Source of the DNA: Kitasatospora aureofaciens
Lineage (GTDB): Bacteria; Actinomycetota; Actinomycetes; Streptomycetales; Streptomycetaceae
Assembly (NCBI RefSeq): GCF_001188955.3
Contig: NZ_JPRF03000033.1
Span: 1-64,000 of the forward strand
Direction: 5' to 3'
DNA length: 64,000 nt
Shown: piece by piece, positions 44,669-54,020 of the stretch
Position numbering within the stretch: position 1 is the first letter of the stretch
How the letters are laid out: the number at the start of each line of letters is the position of its first letter
Notes under the pieces: model-generated
Database searches by the model: none
The model's input: only the letters and a program-made list of their open reading frames with translations
What the model was told of the DNA's origin: nothing
Made by a program: the position numbers and the translations under genes

Positions 44669-45754
44669 TCAGCCGTCGATCTCCTTGCGGAAGGCCTCCG
44701 CCACCGACAGGAAGATCGTGTTGCCCTCGGCCTCGCCGATCGACACCCGCACGCCCTCCGGGAACGGCCGGACGATCACCCCGGCCGCGGCACAGGCCGC
44801 GGCGAAGTCCGCCGAGCGCTCGCCGAGCCCGAGCCAGACGAAGTTGGCCTGCGAGTCCGGGATGTCCCAGCCCTGGGCGCGCAGCCCGGCGACGACCCGG
44901 TTGCGCTCCTGGACCAGCGCCTCGACCCGGACCAGCAGTGCCTCCTCCGAGCGCAGCGAGGCGACGGCGGCGTCCTGGGCGAGCTGGCTGACGCCGAACG
45001 GCACGGCGGTCTTGCGCAGGGCGCCCGCCACCGGCTCGTGGGCGATCGCGAAGCCGACCCGCAGCCCGGCCAGGCCGTACGCCTTGGAGAAGGTACGCAG
45101 CACGCAGACGTTCGGGCGGTCGCGGTAGAGGTCGATGCCGTTGGGCACCTCGGGGTCGCGGATGAACTCGATGTAGGCCTCGTCGACGACCACCAGGACG
45201 TCGCCGGGGACGGCGTCGAGGAAGCGCTCCAGCTCGGCGCGGTGGACCACGTTGCCGGTGGGGTTGTTGGGGTTGCAGACGAAGATCAGCCGGGTGTTCG
45301 GGGTGACGGCGGCGAGCATCGCGTCCAGGTCGTGGTCGCCGTTGGCCTTGAGCGGGACCGGGACGGGCGTGGCACCGGCGATCTGGGTGATGATCGGGTA
45401 GGCCTCGAAGGAGCGCCAGGCGAAGATCACCTCCTCGCCGGGGCCGGCCGTGGCGAGCACCAGCGACTGGGCGACGCCGACGGAGCCGGTGCCGAGGGCG
45501 ATGTGCTCGGTGGGCACGCCGAAGCGCTCGGCCAGGACGGCGGTGAGCTCGCTGACGCCCATGTCGGGGTAGCGGTTGAACGAGCCGGCCGCCGCGACCG
45601 CCGCCTCCAGGACGCCGGGCAGCGGGTTGTTCGGGTTCTCGTTCGAGGACAGCTTGTAGGCGTCGGCGCCGGCCGGCTTGCCGGGCTTGTAGGTGGGGAT
45701 GCCGTCCAGGCTCGGGCGCAGGCGCGGGCCCGGCGCTGAGGTACCACTGCTCAC
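44669..45754 (-). CDS. HisC/Pat-type pyridoxal-phosphate aminotransferase
   Basis: 361 residues, class I/II aminotransferase of the HisC family. The Asn that contacts PLP lies in [10 protein letters not shown], the PLP phosphate/pyridine region in VDEAYIEF, and the Schiff-base Lys in [10 protein letters not shown] (about residue 222). The Arg binding the substrate carboxylate is near [11 protein letters not shown]. HisC and the aromatic aminotransferase Pat are indistinguishable by these motifs. The gene is not in a his operon, and pheA is elsewhere in the window, so a Pat-like role (phenylpyruvate to phenylalanine) is as likely as histidinol-phosphate transamination. It is divergent from the LacI regulator, which may control it. 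Confidence 0.85.
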   Translation of the reverse strand: MSSGTSAPGPRLRPSLDGIPTYKPGKPAGADAYKLSSNENPNNPLPGVLEAAVAAAGSFNRYPDMGVSELTAVLAERFGVPTEHIALGTGSVGVAQSLVLATAGPGEEVIFAWRSFEAYPIITQIAGATPVPVPLKANGDHDLDAMLAAVTPNTRLIFVCNPNNPTGNVVHRAELERFLDAVPGDVLVVVDEAYIEFIRDPEVPNGIDLYRDRPNVCVLRTFSKAYGLAGLRVGFAIAHEPVAGALRKTAVPFGVSQLAQDAAVASLRSEEALLVRVEALVQERNRVVAGLRAQGWDIPDSQANFVWLGLGERSADFAAACAAAGVIVRPFPEGVRVSIGEAEGNTIFLSVAEAFRKEIDG

Positions 45755-46036
45755 GGTCGTACTCCTTCGTGTTCTCTGCCGGTCCGCCCGCCCCGGCGCG
45801 GTCGGGATCGCCGCCGCACCCCGGGACCCGGCTTCGCCCCGTGGGTCCCGGGACGCGCCCGGACCACCCCGGTCGGGTGCCTTGCACGATACCGACCGCC
45901 CTCACCCGTAGGAGTGAGATGCCCGGACGGGTTACAGGCGCAGATCAGCCATTCTGCCCGGTTCCTTTGGCACATGTCAGAGGTAATACGCCTGGTTTCA
46001 GGAGGGGATCGAAGGGGCGCACCCCGGCTCACTCTT

Positions 46037-46052
46037 GGAGAAACGTATCTCC
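46037..46052. promoter_or_regulatory. Candidate LacI-family operator in the 45755-46110 gap
   Basis: GGAGA (46037-46041) and TCTCC (46048-46052) are separated by AACGTA in TTGGAGAAACGTATCTCCGAA, a LacI-type palindrome about 60 bases before the LacI gene. In the rest of the 356-base gap I see two promoter-like stretches: TACGAT (46096-46101) for the LacI gene and TAATACGCC near 45985. No gene is evident. Confidence 0.5.
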
Positions 46053-46110
46053 GAAGGCTCCCGATGCGCCGGTCACAGACCCTTGTCAGGAGCCATACGA
46101 TCGGTCCGCC

Positions 46111-47268
46111 ATGACAGCAGCAGCCAACCAGAGCGGTCGGCGACCCACCACCTCACGGCGTCTGGAGCGGGCCGGCATCCGGGATGTGGCAGCAGCCGCC
46201 GGAGTGTCGATCACCACCGTCTCCGATGCGCTGAACGGAAAGGGCCGCCTGCCCGACGAGACCCGCAGCCGGGTGCGCGAGGTCGCCGAGCGCCTCGGCT
46301 ACCGCCCCTCCGCGGCAGCCCGCACCCTGCGCACCGGACGGTCCGGCCTGATCGGGCTGACCGTCACGACCTACGGCGAAGAGCCCTTCACCTTCACCGA
46401 GTTCGCGTACTTCGCCGAGATGGCCCGGGCCGCCACCAGTGCCGCCCTGGGCCGCGGCTACGCGCTGGTGGTGCTGCCCGCCTCCTCCCGCCACGACGTC
46501 TGGGGCAACATCGCCCTGGACGGCACCGTGGTGATCGACCCGCCCGACCAGGACCCGCTGGTCAGCGAGCTGTACCGGTCCGGCGTGCCGGTGGTCAGCG
46601 ACGGCAAGCCCGGCAACTGCCCGGTCACCGCCTGGGTCGACAACGACCACGAGGCCGCCGTGCTCGGCATCCTCGACCACCTCTCCGAGGCCGGTGCCCG
46701 CCGGATCGGCCTGCTCACCGGCACCAGCACCGACACCTACACCCGGCTCTCCACGGAGGCCTACCTCGGCTGGTGCACCAAGGTCGGCCAGGAACCGGTG
46801 TACGAGGCCTACCCGGCGCACGACCCGGCGGCCGGCGCGGTCGCCGCCGACCGGCTGCTCGCCCGCCCCGACCGGCCGGACGCCGTGTACGGCCTGTTCG
46901 ACCCCAACGGCACCGATCTGCTGGCCGCCGCCCGCCGCTACGGCCTGCGGGTGCCGGACGACCTGTTGCTGGTCTGCTGCAGCGAGAGCGACGTCTACGC
47001 GGCCACCGAGCCGCCGATCACCACGCTGTCGCTCAAGCCGCGCAAGATCGGCACCACCGTGGTGAACCTGCTCATCGACGCCATCGAGGGCGTCGACTCC
47101 GGTACGGGCGTGGACATCGCCCGGCTCTTCCCGCCGCGCTTCCGCACCGCCGGGAACGGCCCACCGCCGGGCACCCTGATGCCGACCGAGCTGATCGTCC
47201 GCGCCTCCTCCCAGCGGCGCAGCCCGCGCACCACCGTCAGCGCGCCCCGCCCGCCGGGCGAGGTGTAG
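46111..47268 (+). CDS. LacI-family transcriptional regulator
   Basis: 385 residues. N-terminal HTH (about 22-68): AGIRDVAAAAGVSITTVSDA, then LNGKGRLPDETRSRVREVAE, the LacI signature with hinge. Periplasmic-binding-like ligand core (about 80-345), including SGVPVVSDGK and the C-terminal PPITTLSLKPRKIGTTVVNL. The protein is longer than the usual 330-350, with an Arg/Pro-rich tail. ATG 46111 has TACGAT nine bases upstream, so a leaderless message is probable. Divergent from the aminotransferase gene. Ligand unknown. Confidence 0.9.
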   Translation: MTAAANQSGRRPTTSRRLERAGIRDVAAAAGVSITTVSDALNGKGRLPDETRSRVREVAERLGYRPSAAARTLRTGRSGLIGLTVTTYGEEPFTFTEFAYFAEMARAATSAALGRGYALVVLPASSRHDVWGNIALDGTVVIDPPDQDPLVSELYRSGVPVVSDGKPGNCPVTAWVDNDHEAAVLGILDHLSEAGARRIGLLTGTSTDTYTRLSTEAYLGWCTKVGQEPVYEAYPAHDPAAGAVAADRLLARPDRPDAVYGLFDPNGTDLLAAARRYGLRVPDDLLLVCCSESDVYAATEPPITTLSLKPRKIGTTVVNLLIDAIEGVDSGTGVDIARLFPPRFRTAGNGPPPGTLMPTELIVRASSQRRSPRTTVSAPRPPGEV

Positions 47269-47424
47269 ACCTCACGCGCACCGGCCGTCGACCGCCGGGA
47301 CGACGCCGAGACCCTACCGAGCCGGGACAAAACGGACCTTGCGGCACCGCCCGGCTGACGCTCCGGAGGATTGGATACCCACCAGGTGACGACGCCGGGA
47401 GAGTGGTCTTCCTATGATGGGCGA

Positions 47425-48738
47425 ATGACACCCGAGGACCGCTTCCCCGGACCTGAGCACCCCCACTCAGGCCCCCGCCACCAGCCGGACCTCGACGTGC
47501 TGCCGTACGGCACCTACTACGAACCCGAGCCCGCCACGGGCTACCAGGGCGCGCCGTACGACGCGGAGACCTACAGCGGCTACGGCGGGGCACGCTACCT
47601 GGAACAGCACTGGCCGGTCGACGGCCAGGGCCACGGGCACACCGTGCACGCCCAGGGGACCGGCACCGACCACGGGCCGGTCGACCAGTCGGCGGTCTTC
47701 TCACACCAGGGCCAGGGCCCGGGCGACTACGAGGACGCCTACGAGACGGCCGGGTACGAGGGCGGCTACGACGCCCAGGACCACCCCGGCTACGAGCCCA
47801 CCCTGCCCGACCAGCCCTCCCCGGCCCTCCAGCTCGCCGACCGCGACGACCCGCCGACCATCGAGCTCGGCCCGCCGCTGCCCGACCCCGCCGCCCCGAC
47901 CTACCCGTACCCGGCCCCCGGCCCCGGCGAGCCGCCCGGCCCGGTGTACGTGGTCGGCGACGTGCACGGCTACCTCGACGAGCTGCGCGCCGAACTGCAC
48001 CACCAGGGCCTGATCGACGCCGACGGCCACTGGTCGGCCGGCCGCGCCCGGATCTGGTTCCTCGGCGACTTCACCGACCGCGGACCGGACGGCATCGGCG
48101 TCATCGACCTGGTCATGCAGCTCGCCGCCGAGGCGGCCGCGGCCGGCGGCTACTGCCGCGCTCTGATGGGCAATCACGAACTGCTCTTCCTCGGCGCCCA
48201 CAAGTACGGTGACGAGCCCGTCCAGTCCACCGCCGGGACCGCCTCCTTCCTCGCCGCCTGGCGGCTCAACGGCGGCCAGCAGAACGACCTGGACCGGCTG
48301 GAGGCCCACCACATCAGCTGGCTGTCCCGGCTGCCCGCGATCGGGCTGGAGGACGGGCACCTGCTGCTGCACTCCGACACCACCGCGTACCTGGAGTACG
48401 GCGAGTCCATCCCCGACGTCAACGACGCGGTGCACGGCGTGCTCGCCGACGGCGGCGTGGACGAGTGGTGGGACTGCTTCCGCCGCTTCACCAAGCGCTT
48501 CGCCTTCCGCGGCGACGCCGGCCCGACGGCCGTCCACGAGCTGCTCGACACCTACGGCGGCTCCCGGATCGTGCACGGGCACAGCCCCATCCCGTACCTC
48601 ACCGGCGCGGTGCACGCGGACGACGGGCAGCCGCCGCACATCCCGGGGCCGTACGTGTACGCGGACGACCTGGCGGTGGCCATGGACGGCGGGGTCACCA
48701 TGGAGGGCCGGCTGCTGGTCGCCAGGCTGCCGATCTGA
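47425..48738 (+). CDS. Metallophosphoesterase with a disordered Pro/Gly/Tyr-rich N-terminus
   Basis: 437 residues. Residues 1-170 are low-complexity, rich in Pro, Gly, Tyr, Asp and His, probably disordered. The calcineurin-like domain (about 172-430) shows GDVHGYLDEL (motif I), FLGDFTDRGPDG (motif II), MGNHELLF (motif III) and VHGHSPIPYL (late His motif), giving the dinuclear metal site. Homologues act on phosphoproteins, nucleotides or cell-wall-linked substrates; the target is unknown. ATG 47425 is preferred because TATGAT (47413-47418) ends six bases upstream, predicting a leaderless message; the in-frame upstream codon would extend into the promoter. A hairpin with a one-base bulge near 48766-48792 may terminate it. 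Confidence 0.88.
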   Translation: MTPEDRFPGPEHPHSGPRHQPDLDVLPYGTYYEPEPATGYQGAPYDAETYSGYGGARYLEQHWPVDGQGHGHTVHAQGTGTDHGPVDQSAVFSHQGQGPGDYEDAYETAGYEGGYDAQDHPGYEPTLPDQPSPALQLADRDDPPTIELGPPLPDPAAPTYPYPAPGPGEPPGPVYVVGDVHGYLDELRAELHHQGLIDADGHWSAGRARIWFLGDFTDRGPDGIGVIDLVMQLAAEAAAAGGYCRALMGNHELLFLGAHKYGDEPVQSTAGTASFLAAWRLNGGQQNDLDRLEAHHISWLSRLPAIGLEDGHLLLHSDTTAYLEYGESIPDVNDAVHGVLADGGVDEWWDCFRRFTKRFAFRGDAGPTAVHELLDTYGGSRIVHGHSPIPYLTGAVHADDGQPPHIPGPYVYADDLAVAMDGGVTMEGRLLVARLPI

Positions 48739-49005
48739 CGGCATGACGTTCAGTCAATAACCGCTCGCCGCCGGAACAGTTGTTCCCGGCGCTCGGGCCC
48801 CCGCACGCGCGCCGCCCGGGGCGCGAAATTCCGGAAACCGACTGTCAGCACGGCCACACCCGCCCCTACCATGAGGCACACCACACCCGGCCGCCCGTCC
48901 GGCGGCCCGCCTCCGCGCCCGCCCCGGCGTCCCGAGGGTGTCCCGCGTCCCCGATGCGGCCCCACGTCCTCGCTGCCGGCCGGGGTCCGCATGAACGGGG
49001 TCCCC

Positions 49006-49833
49006 ATGTCCAACCCCCCGCCGCTGCACGCCGAGGACCGCCCGGAGTACGAGCGCCTCCTCGGGGAAGCCCTGCGCGACCGCACCGTCCTCACCGCCCT
49101 GCGCGCCCCCGGCGCGCTCACCGCCGACCAGTTGCGCGTCCTCGCCCTGCGCGACGCCGACACCGTCAACACCGCGGCCGGCACCGAGTACGCCCATTAC
49201 ACCGCGCTGCGCGAGAGCCTGCGCGCCACACCCCCGCCGCCGGCCGACGTCGAACCGTACGCCCCCGGCCTGCTCAGCCAGCTGCGCTCCACCAACGGCG
49301 GCGCCGGGCTGTTCCCCGTCCTCACCGTGCTCACCCCCATCCTGGCCTGGTCCGCCGGACTGGTCCTGCTGCTGGTCGGCTACCTGCTGCGCGCCGTCGA
49401 CTCCGGCCTCCTCCTCGGCCGCTCGATGGTCACCGCCGGCTGGGTCGCGCTCGCCGCCGGGGTCGCCGCGATGGCCGTCGGCGTCGTCGGGCTGCTGCTC
49501 ACCGCCATACGCGACGGCGCCGCCGCCGTCCCGGCCGGCACCGATCCGGAGCTCGCCGCCGAACTCGCCGCCGCCCGCGCCGAATGGCGCACCGCCCTGC
49601 GCGAGCGCGGCCTGCTGCCCTACCTCCACACCCGCCTGCCGGCCGTCCCCGGCCGCCCGGCCCCCGGCTTCACCGGCCCCGGCTACAGCCCGCCCGCCTT
49701 CACCAGCCCCGGCCCCGACGGCCTCACCGGCGCCGACGGCCGCACCCCCCGGCCCGCGGCCTTCACCACACCGGACTTCACCGGGCCCGGCTACACCCCG
49801 CCCGACTTCACCGGACCGGACGACGTCGGCTGA
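49006..49833 (+). CDS. Membrane protein with proline-rich FTGPGY repeats
   Basis: 275 residues. A cytoplasmic N-terminal helical segment (about 1-85), two transmembrane helices (about 102-122 and 138-158), a helical stretch, and a C-terminal tail of about 55 residues with repeated FTGPGY/FTSPG/FTTPDFTGPGY units. I do not recognise a family. ATG 49006 has ACGGGG five bases upstream; ATG 48991 is an alternative. It is a single plus-strand gene convergent with the aldo/keto reductase, 110 bases away. Proline-rich tails of this kind in actinobacteria often mediate protein contacts, but this is only a suggestion. Confidence 0.7.
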   Translation: MSNPPPLHAEDRPEYERLLGEALRDRTVLTALRAPGALTADQLRVLALRDADTVNTAAGTEYAHYTALRESLRATPPPPADVEPYAPGLLSQLRSTNGGAGLFPVLTVLTPILAWSAGLVLLLVGYLLRAVDSGLLLGRSMVTAGWVALAAGVAAMAVGVVGLLLTAIRDGAAAVPAGTDPELAAELAAARAEWRTALRERGLLPYLHTRLPAVPGRPAPGFTGPGYSPPAFTSPGPDGLTGADGRTPRPAAFTTPDFTGPGYTPPDFTGPDDVG

Positions 49834-49943
49834 CGCCGTGGGCACTGTCCTGGGGACTGCCGCCGTAGCCCACCCGGGAGCCCCGGCCTCCGCCCTGCCC
49901 CACCCCGGCCCCACCCCGGGCCCGGCCCCGGTTGCCGGCCCGC

Positions 49944-50912
49944 TCAGAAGCCGGTCGGCAGCCGGGGGGTGTACGGCGCCTCCAGGGCCGCGCGCTCCGC
50001 CCCGGTCAGGTGGACGTCGAACGCGGCCGCCGCGTCGTCCAGGTGCCCCGGTCGGGTGGCGCCGACGATCGGCGCGGTGACCAGCGCGTTGCCCAGCACC
50101 CAGGCCAGCGCGACCCGCGCCATCGGCACACCCCGGGCCCCGGCGACCGCCTCCACCGCGTCCACGATCGGCCGGTCGACGTCCGCGAAGAACCGACCGG
50201 CCACCGCGTCCCCCGCGGAGCGCGCCGTCGACTCCCCGTACGGACGGGCCAGCCGGCCCGAGGCGAGCGGGCACCACACCAGGCTCCCCACCCCCTGGTC
50301 GGCGAGCAGCGGGAACATCTCCCGCTCCTCCTCCCGCTGCACCAGGCTGTACTGGTGCTGCATCGACACGAAGGCCGGGCCGCCGTCCCGGACCGCCGCG
50401 TGCCGCAGCTTCGCGAACCGCCAGGCCCACATCGAGGAGGCGCCGACGTACCGGACCTTCCCCGCCGCGACCACCTCGGCCAGCGCCGCCACGGTCTCCT
50501 CGACCGGGGTCACCGGATCGAAGCGGTGCAGTTGGAACAGGTCGATGTGATCGGTGCCGAGGCGGGTGAGCGAACCGTCGACCTGCTCCAGGATCGCCCG
50601 CCGGGACAGCCCCGAACCGCCCGGGCCGTCGTGCATCGGCAGGCCCGCCTTGGTCGCCAGCACCACGTCCTCGCGCTGGGTGTAGCGCCGCACCGCGCGG
50701 CCGACCAGCTCCTCCGAGGCGCCGCCGCCGTACACGTTGGCGGTGTCCCAGAGGGTGATGCCGAGCTCCACCGCCCGCCGGAACACCGGCGCGGCCGCCT
50801 CCTCGTCCAGCGCCCAGGGGTTGTGGCCGCGGCCGCTGCCGCCGAAGCCCATGCAGCCGAGCGCGATCCGGCTGACCACCAGGTCGGTGCCGCCGAGCTT
50901 GCCGTACTCCAT
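49944..50912 (-). CDS. Aldo/keto reductase
   Basis: 322 residues, (beta/alpha)8 barrel. The catalytic tetrad is visible as Asp in DTANVYGGG with the Tyr, Lys in VVLATKAG (about 81) and His in IDLFQLHRF (about 120). NADPH-binding residues lie in the C-terminal third around VTAPIVGATRPGHL. The family reduces aldehydes and ketones with NADPH. It begins with MEYGKLGGTDLVVSRIALGC. It is followed upstream on the same strand by an FMN reductase-like gene, 45 bases away, and the XRE regulator is divergent; together they look like a small redox module. Confidence 0.92.
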   Translation of the reverse strand: MEYGKLGGTDLVVSRIALGCMGFGGSGRGHNPWALDEEAAAPVFRRAVELGITLWDTANVYGGGASEELVGRAVRRYTQREDVVLATKAGLPMHDGPGGSGLSRRAILEQVDGSLTRLGTDHIDLFQLHRFDPVTPVEETVAALAEVVAAGKVRYVGASSMWAWRFAKLRHAAVRDGGPAFVSMQHQYSLVQREEEREMFPLLADQGVGSLVWCPLASGRLARPYGESTARSAGDAVAGRFFADVDRPIVDAVEAVAGARGVPMARVALAWVLGNALVTAPIVGATRPGHLDDAAAAFDVHLTGAERAALEAPYTPRLPTGF

Positions 50913-50957
50913 CGCGTTCCCCTTCCTTCCCTTCTCCTCTTCTCCCCGCCTCCCTTC

Positions 50958-51554
50958 TCAGGCCGGGTACGGCGCGGCGGCCCGGGCGTTCTTCAACGCA
51001 CCCGCCCACCAAACCAGTTGGTCGAGCATGGCCTTGGCGTAACCGGCGGCCTGCGGGTCGTCGGGTCGGCCGTCCGTCCACGCGGTGAAGTAGTTCGGGA
51101 AAGAGAGGCCGTCCCGGATGGTCACCGCGTGCAGTTCGGTCAGGACGTTCTCCAGGTGCAGCACCGCGTGCCGGCCGCCGGCGGCGCCGCCGTAGCTCAC
51201 GAAGGCGACCGGCTTGGCCGTCCACTGGGTGAAGTGCCAGTCGATCGCGGCCTTCAGCGATGCCGGGTAGCTGTGGTTGTACTCGGGTGTGACGATCAGG
51301 ACGGCGTCCGCGCCGTCCAGGGCCCGGGTCAGCCCCGCCATCCCGGCCGGGCGGGGATAGTCGGCGCCGGCGAACTTCGGCGGGGCGGCGGGCAGCGCCA
51401 ACGGCAGCTCAAACTCCGCCAGATCGACCACCTCCACCTCGAATCCGCCGTGGGCTAAGGCCTGTTCGGCCACCCACGAGGACACCACCGGGCCGAACCG
51501 GCCCTCCCTGACACTGCCGACCAGGACCACCAGCTTGTACGTGTTCTTCTCCAT
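50958..51554 (-). CDS. NADPH-dependent FMN reductase-like flavoprotein
   Basis: 198 residues, flavodoxin-like fold. The FMN phosphate loop is VGSVREGRFG (about 11-20) and the flavin-ring motif TPEYNHSYPASLKAAIDW (about 90-107) is typical of NADPH-dependent FMN reductase/azoreductase proteins. It may supply reduced flavin or reduce quinones and azo compounds. ATG 51554 begins MEKNTYKLVVLVGS; upstream in-frame GTG/ATG codons would add a non-conserved extension. It lies 45 bases upstream of the aldo/keto reductase and is divergent from the XRE regulator, which probably controls it. Confidence 0.88.
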   Translation of the reverse strand: MEKNTYKLVVLVGSVREGRFGPVVSSWVAEQALAHGGFEVEVVDLAEFELPLALPAAPPKFAGADYPRPAGMAGLTRALDGADAVLIVTPEYNHSYPASLKAAIDWHFTQWTAKPVAFVSYGGAAGGRHAVLHLENVLTELHAVTIRDGLSFPNYFTAWTDGRPDDPQAAGYAKAMLDQLVWWAGALKNARAAAPYPA

Positions 51555-51655
51555 GCCCACCACCATCCGCCCGCCCGCCGGTGCCAGCCAGACCCTGCCC
51601 AGGCTGGCCCCCGCAGGGCCACCCTCCGCGCCCGCCCCACCCGTACGCTCGTCAT

Positions 51656-52492
51656 ATGGGCACACCCCTGGGGGACTTCATCCGCGCCAAGCGCGACAGC
51701 ATCCAACCCGAGACCTTCGGCCTGCCGGACCACGGCCGCCGCCGCTCACCCGGACTGCGCCGCTCCGACCTCGCCATCCGCGCGGGCATCAGCGTCGAGT
51801 ACCTCACCCGGATGGAACAGGGCCGCGACCGCAACCCCTCCACCGCCGTGGTCAACGCCCTCGCCGACGCCCTCAGCCTCGACCCCGCCGAACGCACCCA
51901 CCTGCGCTACCTCGCCAAGATCACCGGCGGCGCCTGCCCCCACCACGTCCGCCCGACCCCGCCCTCCCGCGAGGTCCGCCCCGCCGTCCGCGAGACCCTC
52001 CGCCTCCTCGAACCCGGCATCGCCGCCGTCACCAACCGCCTCGGCGACGTCCTCGCCCACACCCCCGGCTACGCCGCCGTCATCGGCGCCGCCGGCCTGC
52101 TCGACCACCCCGCCCCCAACCTCACCCGCTACGTCTTCACCGACCCCCGCGCCCGCACCCTCTTCCCCGACTGGGACGACATCGCCGACGAACAGGCCTT
52201 CGACCTCTGGCTCGGCCCCTCCGTCGAGAACTCCGAATGGCTCAGCACCGAGCTCGCCCCCGTCGCCGGCCCCGAGTTCACCCGCCGCCTCGCCAACCAA
52301 CTCGTCCCCCGCCGGGGCCCCCTCCGTCTCCACCACCCCACCGGCCCCGAACTCCGCCTCCACCGCGAAACCCTGGAGTTCCCCGCCGACGCCCAACAGC
52401 TCCTCGTCCTCCTCCCCGCCGACCCCGAAACCGCCACCCACCTCACCCGACTGACCCGCCCGGCCGGCCCCCACCTCCGCGCCATCTCCTGA
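51656..52492 (+). CDS. XRE-family regulator with MmyB-like ligand domain
   Basis: 278 residues. HTH_XRE at about 20-75 (LGDFIRAKRD, then GLRRSDLAIRAGISVEYLTR, MEQGRD). The C-terminal MmyB_LBR-like domain (about 100-270) with GYAAVIGAAGLL and DWDDIADEQA fits the methylenomycin MmyB-type regulators. Codon use is extremely GC-rich at third positions. ATG 51656 has TACGCT (51644-51649) six bases upstream, so the mRNA is probably leaderless. It is divergent from the FMN reductase and aldo/keto reductase pair. Confidence 0.9.
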   Translation: MGTPLGDFIRAKRDSIQPETFGLPDHGRRRSPGLRRSDLAIRAGISVEYLTRMEQGRDRNPSTAVVNALADALSLDPAERTHLRYLAKITGGACPHHVRPTPPSREVRPAVRETLRLLEPGIAAVTNRLGDVLAHTPGYAAVIGAAGLLDHPAPNLTRYVFTDPRARTLFPDWDDIADEQAFDLWLGPSVENSEWLSTELAPVAGPEFTRRLANQLVPRRGPLRLHHPTGPELRLHRETLEFPADAQQLLVLLPADPETATHLTRLTRPAGPHLRAIS

Positions 52493-52502
52493 CCCCGGCC
52501 CC

Positions 52503-53426
52503 CTACCACCCCGCTCCGCGAGCCGAGCACTGCACAGCCGCGCCCCCACCGGCCACATCCGCCGTGGCCCGGATGAACTCCCGCACCCGCCCAGTGGTGT
52601 TGGACGGAAGCCAGATCGGCCCGCGCTCGATCAGCGGGGCGTCGTGGATGGGGACGTAGGCGAGGTCGGGCCGGGGGTAGTACTGGCGGCAGTGTTCGCC
52701 GACGGGAAGGACGCCGCGGCCCATGGCGACCAGGCTGAGCATCTCGGAGAAGGTGGCGCCGGAGGGCCCCTTGGGGACGGGACGGCCGGAGGGGGTCCGG
52801 TCGGGGGTGCGGTCGCGCTTGAAGCCGATCGAGGTGACCGCCGGGTACTGCACCACCGGGTGGTCCGCGAGCACCTCCAGCGACACCGACGCCTCGGCCG
52901 CCAGTGGATGCCCGGCCGGGACGGCCAGTGCGCGTCGCTCGGCGAGCAGGACCGGGCCGAGCGCCATGCCGTCGAACGGGTACGAGGCGACCAGGACGTC
53001 GATCGACCCGTCCTCGAGGCTGGAGCGGGAGTTGGAGAGCTGTGCCTCCCGGACGTCCACCCGGCAGTCCGGGTGCCGCTCGCCGAACAGCGCGACCGCC
53101 CTGAGCAGCACCGGTGCCGTCCACTCGCCGAGGAACGCGACCCGCAGCTCGCCGGTCACCCCCTTGCCGGCGTCGACCGCCCGCCGCAGCGCCTGCTCCA
53201 TCGCGGCCACCACCGGGGCGAGGTCCTCGGCCAGCTGCCGCCCGACCGGGGTGAGCCGTACGGACCGGCTGGTGCGGTCGAACAGCGCTGCGCCGACCTG
53301 GCGTTCCAGCTTTCTGACGATCTGGCTGACCCGACCGGTGGTGAGGCCCAGCCGCTCGGCGGTCCGGCCGAAGTGCAGTTCCTCGGCGAGTGCGAGGAAG
53401 ACCTCGGTCTCCAGCCGCTCCAGCAT
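52503..53426 (-). CDS. LysR-family transcriptional regulator
   Basis: 307 residues. Winged HTH at about 1-62 (LETEVFLALAEELHFGRTAE, then RLGLTTGRVSQIVRKLERQV) and a type 2 periplasmic-binding substrate domain (about 88-290). ATG 53426 begins MLERLETEVF and has a G-rich upstream sequence. It is convergent with the XRE gene (10 bases) and divergent from the glyoxalase-like gene. The intergenic TCAATCC/GGATTGA inverted repeat (53464-53502) lies between them, as expected of LysR control of a divergent target. Confidence 0.9.
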   Translation of the reverse strand: MLERLETEVFLALAEELHFGRTAERLGLTTGRVSQIVRKLERQVGAALFDRTSRSVRLTPVGRQLAEDLAPVVAAMEQALRRAVDAGKGVTGELRVAFLGEWTAPVLLRAVALFGERHPDCRVDVREAQLSNSRSSLEDGSIDVLVASYPFDGMALGPVLLAERRALAVPAGHPLAAEASVSLEVLADHPVVQYPAVTSIGFKRDRTPDRTPSGRPVPKGPSGATFSEMLSLVAMGRGVLPVGEHCRQYYPRPDLAYVPIHDAPLIERGPIWLPSNTTGRVREFIRATADVAGGGAAVQCSARGAGW

Positions 53427-53463
53427 GCCGCCCCCGTTCCTGCCGTCATGCGACCGGCATCGT

Positions 53464-53502
53464 TCAATCCAGCTCAATGATCCTTCGGCGATCCGGGATT
53501 GA
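53464..53502. promoter_or_regulatory. Inverted repeat in the LysR/VOC divergent region
   Basis: TCAATCC (53464-53470) and GGATTGA (53496-53502) lie 25 bases apart in the 143-base gap between the LysR and VOC genes. They may be two half-sites for LysR activation. The arms are short, so a chance match is possible. Confidence 0.4.
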
Positions 53503-53569
53503 TGATCGCTCCCGTTCGGAGGATCGTGGAACCCGTCCCCACCGATCCCACACCACCGGAGCCGATCAC

Positions 53570-53965
53570 ATGCGCGTCGTCGCCCTCGACCACCTGGTCC
53601 TCAACGTCGCCGACATCGAGCGGTCGCTGGCCTTCTACACCGGTCTCCTCGGCCTGGAGCCGGTCCGGGTCGAGGAGTGGCGGGCGGGCAAGGTCTCCTT
53701 CCCGTCCGTCCGGGTCTCCCCCGGCACGATCATCGACCTGTTCGACCGCCCCCGGCACGAGTCCAACGTCGACCACATCTGCCTCACCGTGGAGCCTCTC
53801 GACTGGCAGGAGGTCGTCGACTCCGGCGTCTTCACCGTCCTCGACGGCCCGGGCCCCCGCTACGGCGCACGCGGCACCGGCACCTCCCTCTACGTCCAGG
53901 ACCCGGACGGCAACACCGTCGAGCTCCGCTGGTACCCCCAGGACGCCGGCGAGGACACGGAATGA
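53570..53965 (+). CDS. VOC-family (glyoxalase/fosfomycin-resistance-like) enzyme
   Basis: 131 residues with two babab-type vicinal oxygen chelate halves: VALDHLVLNVADIERSLAFY (about 4-23), a central VDHICLTVE with a metal His (about 66), and YVQDPDGNTVELRWYP (Glu at about 120). His in LDHLVL, His in VDHICL and the late Glu are the usual metal ligands. Substrate unknown; dioxygenases, glyoxalases and antibiotic-resistance enzymes share the fold. It is divergent from the LysR gene. The DUF2637 gene follows on the opposite strand. Confidence 0.85.
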   Translation: MRVVALDHLVLNVADIERSLAFYTGLLGLEPVRVEEWRAGKVSFPSVRVSPGTIIDLFDRPRHESNVDHICLTVEPLDWQEVVDSGVFTVLDGPGPRYGARGTGTSLYVQDPDGNTVELRWYPQDAGEDTE

Positions 53966-54020
53966 CCACCGGCGGAGCACACGGTGACCGACACCCGTCG
54001 CCCGGCTCGTCGAGGAAGGT